Below are positions 6,854 through 12,319 of a DNA stretch of 12,319 bases, in pieces. This stretch comes from Selenomonadaceae bacterium (GTDB lineage Bacteria; Bacillota; Negativicutes; Selenomonadales; Selenomonadaceae): contig JAFPCE010000231.1 of the NCBI GenBank assembly GCA_017390245.1, forward strand, positions 1-12,319. Direction: 5' to 3'. Numbering within the stretch: position 1 is the first letter of the stretch; each line of letters starts with the position of its first letter. Made by a program: the position numbers and the translations under genes. The notes below the pieces were generated by a model, which saw nothing but the letters and a program-made list of their open reading frames with translations, did not search any database and was not told where the DNA came from.

Positions 6854-7989
6854 CCGTTAAGAGCCTGCTTTAGGTCAGCAATCAGATCCTCAAGATCCTC
6901 AATGCCAACGGAGAAGCGCAGCAGCTTGTCATCAAGACCAGTTTTAGCCAGCATTTCCTTTGGCATTTCTGCATGGGTCTGGGCAATAGGATAGGTTAAA
7001 AGACTTTCTACGCCACCCAGGCTTTCGGCAAAGGCGATGAGCTTTAAACGGCCTAATACAGCCTTGGCCAGCTCTGGGGATGTAACCTTAAAGGAAATCA
7101 TGCTGCCATTGCCAGTGGCCTGCTTTTGCTGCAAAGCGTAGCCTGGATGATCCGGCAGTCCGACATAAAAGACTTCGGTAACCTGAGGCTGCTCTCTCAG
7201 CCATTTGGCCATAGCCAGGGCATTTTCTGCCTGGCGTTCTACTCTTAGGCCCAGGGTTTTCAAGCTGCGCAGCATGAGCCAGGCATCCATTGGTGAAAGA
7301 TTAGGTCCTTCGGACTTTACTAAGAGCTCAAGCTTCTGGCAAAGCGGAGTGTCCTTGTCCTTTAAGATAATGAAGCCGGCAATAATATCGTTGTGGCCAC
7401 AGAGATATTTTGTACCGCTGTGCACTACCACATCAGCACCTAGTGCCAGAGGCTTCTGGAAATGAGGTGACAGGAAGGTATTATCCACAATAAGAATAGC
7501 ATTGTTTTTATGTGCTAAGTTTGCCAAAGCCGCAATATCGCTGATAAGCATCATAGGATTGGACGGGGTCTCAATAAAAATGCCCTTAGTGTTAGGCCGT
7601 ATATGCTTTGCTACCAGTTCATTATCAGAAGTATCAACGTATTCAAACTCAAGGCCGTAAAGACTGTAAATATCATTGGCAATGCGTACTGTACCGCCAT
7701 ATAAATCCTCAGAAAGAAGGATATGATCCCCAGGACTGAAGCTGTGAATAATGAGATTGATGGCAGCCATGCCAGAAGAAAGAGCCCAGCAGCGCTGGCC
7801 CCGCTCTAGTTCAGCCACAGTCTGCTCCAGCTTGTCCCTGGTGGGATTAGCTACCCGGCCATAATCATAGCCAGTACTCTGGCCAAAGCCAGGATGGCGG
7901 TAGGTGGCAGACAGATAAATAGGCTGGCTGATAGCACCAGTAGAATCATAGGTGTGGCAGCCATGAACCTCCAAAGAATAATCACCCAT
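6850..7989 (-). CDS. Trans-sulfuration PLP enzyme (cystathionine beta/gamma-lyase or gamma-synthase type)
   Basis: The 379-residue product is a Cys/Met-metabolism PLP enzyme. Key features are YDYGRVANPTR (Arg45, phosphate contact from the neighbouring subunit), SSGMAAI, Asp168 in IVDNTF, Schiff-base Lys194 in HSGTKYLCGHND, and AESLGGVESLLTYP near the C-terminus. Glu322 in AESLGG is the residue of gamma-synthases and gamma-lyases; enteric MetC has Tyr there. TYPIAQTHAEMP resembles Firmicutes MetC/MetI enzymes. It should make or break cystathionine or a related thioether, but sequence does not decide which. I chose the ATG at 7989 because GAGGAGGT lies 7 nt upstream. A longer frame to 8034 has no such site and would begin in the AT-rich operator-like region. 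Confidence 0.9.
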   Translation of the reverse strand: MGDYSLEVHGCHTYDSTGAISQPIYLSATYRHPGFGQSTGYDYGRVANPTRDKLEQTVAELERGQRCWALSSGMAAINLIIHSFSPGDHILLSEDLYGGTVRIANDIYSLYGLEFEYVDTSDNELVAKHIRPNTKGIFIETPSNPMMLISDIAALANLAHKNNAILIVDNTFLSPHFQKPLALGADVVVHSGTKYLCGHNDIIAGFIILKDKDTPLCQKLELLVKSEGPNLSPMDAWLMLRSLKTLGLRVERQAENALAMAKWLREQPQVTEVFYVGLPDHPGYALQQKQATGNGSMISFKVTSPELAKAVLGRLKLIAFAESLGGVESLLTYPIAQTHAEMPKEMLAKTGLDDKLLRFSVGIEDLEDLIADLKQALNG

Positions 7990-8030
7990 AAAAATACCTC
8001 CTCTATAGGAAATCAGGAAATATATATAAT

Positions 8031-8040
8031 TCATATATGA
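8031..8040. promoter_or_regulatory. TCATATATGA palindrome in the trans-sulfuration gene leader (candidate operator)
   Basis: A perfect 10-bp palindrome lies in an alternating A/T tract (8021-8050), just downstream of the predicted start point near 8050. Its CATATATG core also occurs at 1142-1149 in the importer operon promoter. Repression at this position is plausible; the regulator is unknown, with the neighbouring Lrp/AsnC protein a candidate. Confidence 0.4.
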
Positions 8041-8056
8041 TATATATTATTAGCTG

Positions 8057-8085
8057 ATTATAGACCTTTAGAGAAGGTATGTCAA
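8057..8085 (-). promoter_or_regulatory. Consensus sigma-70 promoter of the trans-sulfuration gene
   Basis: On the minus strand TTGACA (8085-8080) and TATAAT (8062-8057) are separated by 17 bp, a full match to consensus. It lies between the lrp terminator and the trans-sulfuration gene, so that gene is transcribed apart from lrp. So strong a promoter on a biosynthetic or catabolic gene implies repression. Confidence 0.88.
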
Positions 8086-8117
8086 TAATTCTGATAAAAA
8101 AACTAAGGATTAGCTGT

Positions 8118-8148
8118 AAAAAAACACAGACCCTTCGCAGAGTCTGTG
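8118..8148 (-). terminator. Terminator of the Lrp/AsnC gene
   Basis: On the minus strand a 10-bp stem (one G-U pair) is closed by a GCGA (GNRA) tetraloop and followed by seven Ts. It lies 7 nt beyond the stop codon of the regulator gene. Confidence 0.9.
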
Positions 8149-8155
8149 CGATGGT

Positions 8156-8605
8156 TTAATCAATGGTTACTGCAAGCTTATCTACAATAGTAGATAGGAC
8201 AATTATAGTCTCAGTCTTAATCATACCAGGATTTTCCTTAATACGGCTCAAAAGAGCTTCCAGAGACTGGGTATTTTCAGTAACTACCTTCAGAACATAA
8301 TCATAATCACCAGTGATATAGAAGCATTCCTTGATATCTGCTTCTTCTGCCACCTTTTCTCTGAACATATCACCATTGCTAGGTCTGTCAAAGCCAAGGA
8401 AAATCAGCGCAGTCATTTCCTTTTTAATAAGGGAAGGATCAAGTAATGCAGTATATTGCTTGATAACACCAGAAGCCTCTAACTTTTTGAGGCGTTCACT
8501 GATAGCTGGCATAGAAAGAGAAATCTCTTGACTAAGCACAGAAATGGTAACACGTGCATTTTGCTGAAGACGTTTCAGTATCTTCTTATCAATTTCGTCC
8601 ATCAT
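8156..8605 (-). CDS. Lrp/AsnC-family transcriptional regulator
   Basis: The 149-residue product has the standard two-domain layout. An N-terminal winged helix-turn-helix (about 3-50) has DEIDKKILKRLQQNAR and MPAISERLKKLEASGVI. A C-terminal RAM ligand and oligomer domain (about 65-142) has GDYDYVLKVV. These proteins sense amino acids and often control genes next to them. The start at 8605 fits a GGCGGTG site 6 nt upstream; an adjacent ATG at 8602 is nearly as good. A TTG at 8620 would overlap the ribosome binding site. Divided from the downstream gene by its own terminator, it is a candidate controller of the two PLP genes and perhaps the importer operon. Confidence 0.92.
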   Translation of the reverse strand: MMDEIDKKILKRLQQNARVTISVLSQEISLSMPAISERLKKLEASGVIKQYTALLDPSLIKKEMTALIFLGFDRPSNGDMFREKVAEEADIKECFYITGDYDYVLKVVTENTQSLEALLSRIKENPGMIKTETIIVLSTIVDKLAVTID

Positions 8606-8629
8606 AATATTCACCGCCAATCTAGGTAT

Positions 8630-8659
8630 ATTATATCAGTTTCAAGATAAAAATGTAAA
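8630..8659 (-). promoter_or_regulatory. Sigma-70 promoter of the Lrp/AsnC gene
   Basis: On the minus strand TTTACA (8659-8654) is followed, after 18 bp, by TATAAT (8635-8630). It implies a leader of under 20 nt before the ATG at 8605. Confidence 0.75.
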
Positions 8660-8763
8660 CCAAGATGGAAGAAATAATTATTATTTTATATTGACAATGG
8701 ACATTTGTATTTATTTTAGTGTATTGTTACTTTTCAGGTCAGGCAAAGGTTTACGGAATAAAT

Positions 8764-10380
8764 TTATTTTTTGATAGTAATGCGGTGCTGAGGCTCAGCG
8801 TAATTGGCGGTGACCTTTCCATGCAGAGTCTGCTGCAGGTAGGTCTTCAGCATTTCAATATCAGTAGAGGTGAATTCCCTGACAACCTTGGCATCCTTGA
8901 ACATGGTCATGCCGTTGCCACCATCCCGGAGAATGTAGTCAGAGCCTGCTACCTGGTATTTCTGCTGCAGGTTAATAGGCTGGTTGTTAATCATCACATT
9001 CTGTACGCGGTATTTACCGCCCTTGCTGTGGAAACAGCCATTTTCATCCAGTGCTGCTGCTGGCGGAGTATTTAAATCAATGGTGTAGGTAATGCCGGAA
9101 ACATGGAGCAGAGCACCGTTTTCTTCAGGAGATTTGCTGGCGCCTAATTCCAGTGCATCTAAAAGCTGCTGGCCAGTTACCTCAATGACGCCAATCTGAT
9201 TGCCCATACCCACAGTACCTAAAATATCCTTATATTTTATATCGCCAGCTGGCATGTTTTTGCGGAGATGGCCGGCATTGAGAATGCCAATGGAGGTGCC
9301 TGTATAGCTGCAGAGCGCATCGGTGCAGAGATTAGCCAGATTAGTTTCTTCATGGCGCACCAGCCAAGTACCATCAGGCTTGGCTGCCAGCAGAGGAAAA
9401 TCACTGCGGGCAATAAATTCTTCTACCTGGTTTTTGTATTTATCATGGGTATTTTTTACCGCCGTGCCGATACCGCTGTCATCAATAAGACGGGTAGAAA
9501 TGTTGCCGTCTGGAGTGATGGTCAGCATGCCAATGTAGGCAAGCTTGGTGCCAGTGGAGCTGAGAAGTACAGGCTCGCCCTTGATGTTGTTTACCTGCTG
9601 GCCAGGAATAATAGAGTGGGAGTGGCCGTCTAAAACAGCATCAATGCCTGCAGTATGAGCGATAACATCAGTGGAAGCCCATGGATGGAAGGCTTCACCA
9701 ACCCCTAGATGGGTTATGAGGATAATATAGTCAGCCCCTTCAGCTCTGGCAGACTGCACTGCCTGCTGGACGCAGTTATACAGCTCCTGGCCACTTTGGG
9801 ACTGCTTCATATCGTAAACAAGCTTTCCCTGGGCATCCTTAAAGGTGCTCTGGCGGGTAATGGAAATGGTCTGAGGTGTGGTGACACCTACAAAGGCAAT
9901 CTTTTTCCCAGCAGCTTCCTTGATGATATAAGGCTTAAATACAGGCTGGCCATCTGCATAGGTAAAGTTGGCAGCAAGATATGGGAATTTTGCCCGCTGA
10001 GACAGCTTCAGATAGTTGGCCAGTCCATAATCAAATTCATGATTGCCAGGAATGGCGCAGTCATAGCCCATATCATTCATAATATCCACAATGGCAGCAC
10101 CCTTAGACAGAAAGCCAGGATAATCGCCCTGGATGGCATCGCCATTATCCACCAGGAATACGGCATTGCCTTCAGCCTGCAGCGCATTTCTGGTTACGGC
10201 CAGACTCTTGTAGCCGAGAAAATCCATCAGCCCGCAGTGAACATCATTGGTATAAAGCACCACAATATTCTGGGCCCAGGCCTTAGCTGAAATACTGAAA
10301 CTACCAGCAAAAATTACCAGAGTCATCATTACCAGCATCAGCCAGCTCTTTTGTTTTTGATATTTAAAATATTGCTTCAT
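8764..10380 (-). CDS. Secreted 5'-nucleotidase / 2',3'-cyclic nucleotide phosphodiesterase family protein
   Basis: This 538-residue exported metallophosphoesterase has a signal peptide (basic start, hydrophobic 13-30) with likely cleavage at AWA|QN after residue 36. The di-metal site residues are all present: Asp46-x-His48 in YTNDVHC, Asp78/Asp81 in VDNGDAIQG, Asn113-His114 in GNHEFDYG, His224 in THLG, and His253-x-His255 in DGHSHS. The C-terminal 5_nucleotid_C domain (about 335-505) holds the nucleotide-binding part. There the usual NGGGIR-type motif reads NAGHLR, and GGNG replaces GGDG. It releases phosphate and nucleosides from extracellular nucleotides. There is no LPXTG-type anchor or C-terminal membrane segment, so the product should be periplasmic or free. 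GGAGGT lies 6 nt before the ATG. It appears to be a single-gene unit. Confidence 0.92.
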   Translation of the reverse strand: MKQYFKYQKQKSWLMLVMMTLVIFAGSFSISAKAWAQNIVVLYTNDVHCGLMDFLGYKSLAVTRNALQAEGNAVFLVDNGDAIQGDYPGFLSKGAAIVDIMNDMGYDCAIPGNHEFDYGLANYLKLSQRAKFPYLAANFTYADGQPVFKPYIIKEAAGKKIAFVGVTTPQTISITRQSTFKDAQGKLVYDMKQSQSGQELYNCVQQAVQSARAEGADYIILITHLGVGEAFHPWASTDVIAHTAGIDAVLDGHSHSIIPGQQVNNIKGEPVLLSSTGTKLAYIGMLTITPDGNISTRLIDDSGIGTAVKNTHDKYKNQVEEFIARSDFPLLAAKPDGTWLVRHEETNLANLCTDALCSYTGTSIGILNAGHLRKNMPAGDIKYKDILGTVGMGNQIGVIEVTGQQLLDALELGASKSPEENGALLHVSGITYTIDLNTPPAAALDENGCFHSKGGKYRVQNVMINNQPINLQQKYQVAGSDYILRDGGNGMTMFKDAKVVREFTSTDIEMLKTYLQQTLHGKVTANYAEPQHRITIKK

Positions 10381-10397
10381 AAAAACACCTCCACAGC

Positions 10398-10426
10398 TTG
10401 AAATTTATTTAATTATTACATATAAT
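10398..10426 (+). promoter_or_regulatory. Near-consensus promoter of an unidentified plus-strand RNA
   Basis: TTGAAA (10398-10403) and TATAAT (10421-10426) are 17 bp apart. It points away from the nucleotidase gene and overlaps that gene's own upstream region. Transcription should start near 10433. No reading frame of note begins before the terminator at 10481-10516. Confidence 0.7.
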
Positions 10427-10432
10427 GTCACT

Positions 10433-10516
10433 AGAAGGGGCACGTATCGATAAACAGCTACCCCGTAGAGACTTATTAGGAAAGCCGCCTACTGCTGGAA
10501 ACTGAAGGCGGTTTTT
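10433..10516 (+). ncRNA. Candidate small RNA or leader RNA of unknown family
   Basis: About 84 nt lie between a strong promoter and a terminator. GGGG (10437-10440) can pair with CCCC (10461-10464) around a loop containing the palindrome TATCGATA (10445-10452), and the 3' end is the terminator hairpin. I could not match it to a riboswitch, 6S, SRP or tmRNA pattern. It could be a stand-alone sRNA, or a leader with terminator-based control of the Nif3-family gene that follows. Confidence 0.45.
10481..10516 (+). terminator. Rho-independent terminator of the unidentified RNA
   Basis: AAAGCCGCCT (10481-10490) pairs with AGGCGG plus Ts (10506-10516), with one G-U pair and a 15-nt loop, and ends in a T tract. 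The T tract is on the plus-strand side. Confidence 0.75.
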
Positions 10517-10539
10517 CAATTTTGGATGCAATGATTTCT

Positions 10540-10621
10540 GGAGATAGCAATGTGTAGGAGGGGAGGTTATGGCAAAATTCAAGGTGCAGGATGTGCTGGA
10601 ACTGCTGAAGGAGATAGCAAT
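10540..10621 (+). repeat. 12-bp direct repeat GGAGATAGCAAT
   Basis: Identical copies lie at 10540-10551 and 10610-10621, 70 bp apart. One is upstream of the Nif3 stub start and the other inside it. They may mark a small duplication or be chance. Confidence 0.5.
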
Positions 10622-10643
10622 ACCTGAGCCAGCCTATGTGTAA
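10569..10643 (+). pseudogene. N-terminal remnant of a Nif3-family (dinuclear metal-centre) gene
   Basis: A strong ribosome binding site (AGGAGG at 10556-10561, 7 nt spacing) precedes an ATG and 24 codons: MAKFKVQDVLELLKEIA then IPEPAYV and TAA. The first part matches the start of Nif3/YqfO proteins, whose usual text is KVQDVIELLEELAPPELAEEWDNVG. The frame departs from the family around PAYV, just before the expected WDN, and stops. Nif3 proteins are normally about 250-370 residues, so this is a 5' stub. A disruption near 10635-10640, perhaps by the IS110-family element to the right, would explain it. A real short peptide cannot be excluded. Confidence 0.55.
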
Positions 10644-10808
10644 AATACAATTGCTCTTAGCAGGATTACAGGAATTAATGGCGAATATTAAAGTTGAATA
10701 ATGCATATATTTTGCATTAAGGTTGATTTTCGTGAATTATTGCAGTGTGAGGAGACCAGCTATGAAAAGTCAAGTGTAGATTAGCTGGAAATTTCTAGAT
10801 TATTATCA
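10644..10808. other. Non-coding stretch with two hairpins, possible IS right-end or decayed DNA
   Basis: No credible gene is visible. A 7-bp perfect hairpin TAATGCA/TGCATTA lies at 10699-10719 with a 7-nt loop. Another, CCAGCTA/TAGCTGG, lies at 10756-10788 with a 19-nt loop. Neither is followed by a T tract on the plus strand. The stretch separates the Nif3 stub from the ncRNA-like repeat and could belong to the IS110-family element. Confidence 0.45.
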
Positions 10809-10886
10809 TGGAAAAAAAGGGTAACCTTAATAAAGCTCCCTTATGGAGTAGTTCAAGCTAACCGATGAAGATATCAGAAGGTATTA
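10809..10886 (-). repeat. Diverged second copy of the element's ncRNA-like segment
   Basis: Read on the minus strand from the recombinase stop codon, TAATACCTTCTGATA matches TAATACATTCAGATA (12258-12244) at 13 of 15 positions. Then TAGCTTG, ACTACTC and GGGAG follow in the same order as at 12219-12195, with one inserted A and a longer inner loop, and TATT and TACC follow in turn. The inner CTCC/GGAG stem is kept (10848-10845 with 10839-10836); the outer GTAGC/GCTAC stem is not. AAGG-TTAC-CCTT followed by seven Ts ends it and could work as a weak terminator. Confidence 0.5.
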
Positions 10887-12050
10887 TTCGAGGTTGAACA
10901 CTACATTAGAGGTCATTATCTTCCAAATAATCCTGACAAGCTTACCGGCACAATGCCCTAGTGCATTGTAATGAGAACGACCTTCTGAAATCTTAGCAGC
11001 ATAATATGCCTTGAAGGTTGCATTGTTTTTTACTACATTGTGAGCTGCATTTACAAGGGCATATCGAAGCACCTTAGAACCACGTTTGGACATCCTGGTT
11101 TTCTTGGCCTGAAAGTTACCAGACTGGTATACAGATGGGTCAAGACCTGCAAATGCGAGCAGTTTATTAGGCGAAGAGAAACGGTGGATATCACCTATCT
11201 CTCCAAGTATCATTCCTCCATTGACATAACCGATGCCTGGAATGGTCATTATGACAGAATCATGGAATTTCATTATCTCTGTCATCTCGGTGTCTATTTT
11301 TTCTAATTGGCTATCAAGTAACTCAATCTGGTAAATAGCGTGGGTTACCTGAATAGATAGAGAGCTGTCGCTTACACCGACAGACTTCTGTGCTAGAACT
11401 CTTAACCGCTGAGCAGTATCTTTATCAAAGTGACCGTGGGAAGTAACTTTGAGTAGATGTGCCATGTGAGTCATATGCATAGAAGCAATCTCTTTAGGAG
11501 AAGGTGCCTCCTTAAGGAGAGCATAAACAGATTTTTGATGCAGTCCAGATTTGAAGAAATACTGAAGTTCTGGAAAAACCTCATCAACATAAGATGTCAG
11601 CTGAATTTTCAGCCTGGTACGCTGTTTCAGTGTTTTCTGCCTGAAGCGGCCTAGGTTTTTGAGGTCCATGATGTCAAGGTCGTAGAAAGAAACAAACCTT
11701 GGATTGTCCTGCATCATAAGAGTCTTGCAAATAATGCAAGCGTCGACTTTATCAGTCTTCGTTTTGCGGATGTTATTCTTTCGCATATTAGAAGTCTGCA
11801 AGGGATTCAGTATGCACACTTTGTAAGATTCAGCAACAAGGTACCTGACAAGGTTGTCTCCGTAGTGTGCCGTTGATTCAAGACCGATGATGATGTCGTC
11901 TCTATCAAATTGGTTTATGGTAGAGATAAGAAGTTGGAAGCCATCAGCGTCATTTAAGAATTTGAACGGCTCAATGAGTATTTTGCCATCAGAAGACATG
12001 GCTGCGGCAAAATGGTTAAGCTTGGCAATGTCAATGCCAACATAAATCAT
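10884..12050 (-). CDS. IS110-family recombinase (DEDD transposase)
   Basis: The 388-residue product is full length and intact. The N-terminal RuvC-like DEDD domain shows Asp7 in MIYVGIDIAK, Glu58 in IIGLESTAHYG, and Asp100/Asp103 in KTKTDKVDA. A coiled-coil-like middle section (about 130-265) leads to the C-terminal Tnp_20 domain, with PGIGYVNGGMILGEIGDIHRF, AGLDPSVYQSG carrying the likely catalytic Ser310, and SKRGSKVLRYALVNAA. IS110 recombinases excise and insert the element through a circular form, directed by a bridge RNA that pairs with donor and target DNA. I chose the ATG at 12050, 9 nt after AAGGGAGG. An ATG at 12059 directly abuts that site and is unlikely to be used. Confidence 0.93.
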   Translation of the reverse strand: MIYVGIDIAKLNHFAAAMSSDGKILIEPFKFLNDADGFQLLISTINQFDRDDIIIGLESTAHYGDNLVRYLVAESYKVCILNPLQTSNMRKNNIRKTKTDKVDACIICKTLMMQDNPRFVSFYDLDIMDLKNLGRFRQKTLKQRTRLKIQLTSYVDEVFPELQYFFKSGLHQKSVYALLKEAPSPKEIASMHMTHMAHLLKVTSHGHFDKDTAQRLRVLAQKSVGVSDSSLSIQVTHAIYQIELLDSQLEKIDTEMTEIMKFHDSVIMTIPGIGYVNGGMILGEIGDIHRFSSPNKLLAFAGLDPSVYQSGNFQAKKTRMSKRGSKVLRYALVNAAHNVVKNNATFKAYYAAKISEGRSHYNALGHCAGKLVRIIWKIMTSNVVFNLE

Positions 12051-12077
12051 GAGGATCATCCTCCCTTAATAAAATCT

Positions 12078-12258
12078 GATACCGTGATATCCACCAGCGA
12101 TTATCATCGTAGACTTGATTGAAATAAGTACTCATTGGAGAAAACACTCCGGTACATCCAGCTAATAAACAATTCAGATAAAGGTAGCGGCAATACACTC
12201 CCGTCGAGTAGTCAAGCTACAGAAAAACATTAAAAGTCCACAGTATCTGAATGTATTA
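12078..12258 (-). ncRNA. Candidate bridge RNA of the IS110-family element
   Basis: The position, just 5' of the recombinase gene, and the length of about 180 nt fit bridge RNAs of IS110-group elements. On the minus strand ATTCAGAT (12252-12245) pairs with ATCTGAAT (12180-12173). They enclose hairpin one: outer stem GTAGC/GCTAC (12220-12216 with 12188-12184), internal loop TTGACT against GTATTGCC, inner stem ACTC/GAGT (12209-12206 with 12200-12197). Hairpin two at 12155-12128 has outer stem GTAC/GTAC, an internal loop, and inner stem GGAG/CTCC. Both carry a GGAGTGT sequence. Two small hairpins, CGAT/ATCG (12109-12098) and GATA/TATC (12091-12078), follow. Stem, internal loop and inner stem is the architecture of target- and donor-binding loops. 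The exact ends and the guide segments are inferred. Confidence 0.5.
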
Positions 12259-12284
12259 AACCACGATATTAAAAAGAAAGGAAA

Positions 12285-12315
12285 GTATGATGTTTTGCTT
12301 CTGACTACATCATAC
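12285..12315. repeat. 9-bp perfect inverted repeat near the window end
   Basis: GTATGATGT (12285-12293) faces ACATCATAC (12307-12315) across 13 nt. On the minus strand a pyrimidine-rich tract with TTTTT follows, so it could be a weak terminator of a neighbouring gene. It may instead belong to the element's left end or its target. Confidence 0.45.
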
Positions 12316-12319
12316 AAGA

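Larger units (their letters stand above)
10809..12319 (-). mobile_element. IS110-family insertion sequence (ends uncertain)
   Basis: The region contains an intact IS110-family recombinase gene, a structured upstream region resembling a bridge RNA, and a diverged partial copy of that region after the stop codon. IS110 elements lack terminal inverted repeats and insert by RNA-guided recombination at a short core, so the ends cannot be read from one copy. The left end lies at or beyond about 12258. The right end may lie anywhere from about 10640 to 10880. Confidence 0.7.

Noticed and set aside
8691..8696. Plus-strand TTGACA as a promoter -35 box
   Set aside because: No reasonable -10 box lies 16-18 bp downstream, and the only plus-strand frames beyond it are antisense to the nucleotidase gene.
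10437..10470. preQ1-type or other known riboswitch in the orphan RNA
   Set aside because: A GCTACCCC stretch recalls preQ1-I, but the required A-rich tail and loop arrangement are absent.
10480..10557. Short plus-strand frame ending in LDAMISGDSNV as the C-terminus of a gene upstream of the Nif3 stub
   Set aside because: It is only 25 codons after a stop, it spans the terminator hairpin, and it resembles no family I recognise (it does not look like TrmK).
12285..12315. Inverted repeat as a terminal inverted repeat of the insertion sequence
   Set aside because: IS110-group elements lack terminal inverted repeats, and no matching copy is seen at the right side.
1..12319. CRISPR arrays, tRNA or rRNA genes, prophage genes
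   Set aside because: No regularly spaced repeats, tRNA cloverleaf signatures, rRNA-like sequence or phage proteins were seen.

Overview
The window reads as ordinary bacterial chromosome with one mobile element at its right end. It has dense genes with AGGAGG ribosome binding sites, sigma-70 promoters close to consensus, and GNRA or short-loop rho-independent terminators. This suggests a low-to-mid-GC Firmicutes-type anaerobe, possibly a gut Negativicute. That is an inference from gene content and style, because no rRNA or other marker is present. A dockerin-like segment at the extreme left also hints at a gut habitat.

Plus strand, 1-5513. The window opens inside a reading frame that joins a dockerin-like repeat to the C-terminal part of an HtrA/DegP protease (end of the protease domain plus PDZ). 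The join falls on a sequence that fits both families, so this is either an assembly chimera or a real fusion. rlmH (23S rRNA pseudouridine methyltransferase) follows at once and ends at a clear terminator. A strong promoter then starts an apparent five-gene operon: a uroporphyrinogen-decarboxylase-superfamily methyltransferase with an H-x-C...C zinc motif, then a lipoprotein binding protein, two permeases and an ATPase of a polar amino acid ABC importer. A perfect bidirectional terminator closes it.

Minus strand, 5569-10380. Convergent to the operon are a MalY/PatB-type C-S lyase, a trans-sulfuration PLP enzyme (cystathionine lyase/synthase type), an Lrp/AsnC regulator and a secreted 5'-nucleotidase. 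Importer, methyltransferase-like protein, two sulfur amino acid PLP enzymes and a regulator together suggest uptake and breakdown of a sulfur-containing, possibly S-methylated, amino acid. The palindrome CATATATG lies in the control regions of both the importer operon and the trans-sulfuration gene, so they may share a regulator.

Right end, 10381-12319. A near-consensus plus-strand promoter and a terminator frame an unidentified RNA of about 84 nt. A 24-codon remnant of a Nif3-family gene follows, and then an IS110-family element on the minus strand. Its DEDD/Ser recombinase is intact. The region upstream of the recombinase gene folds into stem/internal-loop hairpins, as expected of a bridge RNA. 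A diverged copy of part of that region begins exactly at the recombinase stop codon. This flanking pair of ncRNA-like segments is the most unusual observation in the window. Element ends could not be fixed.
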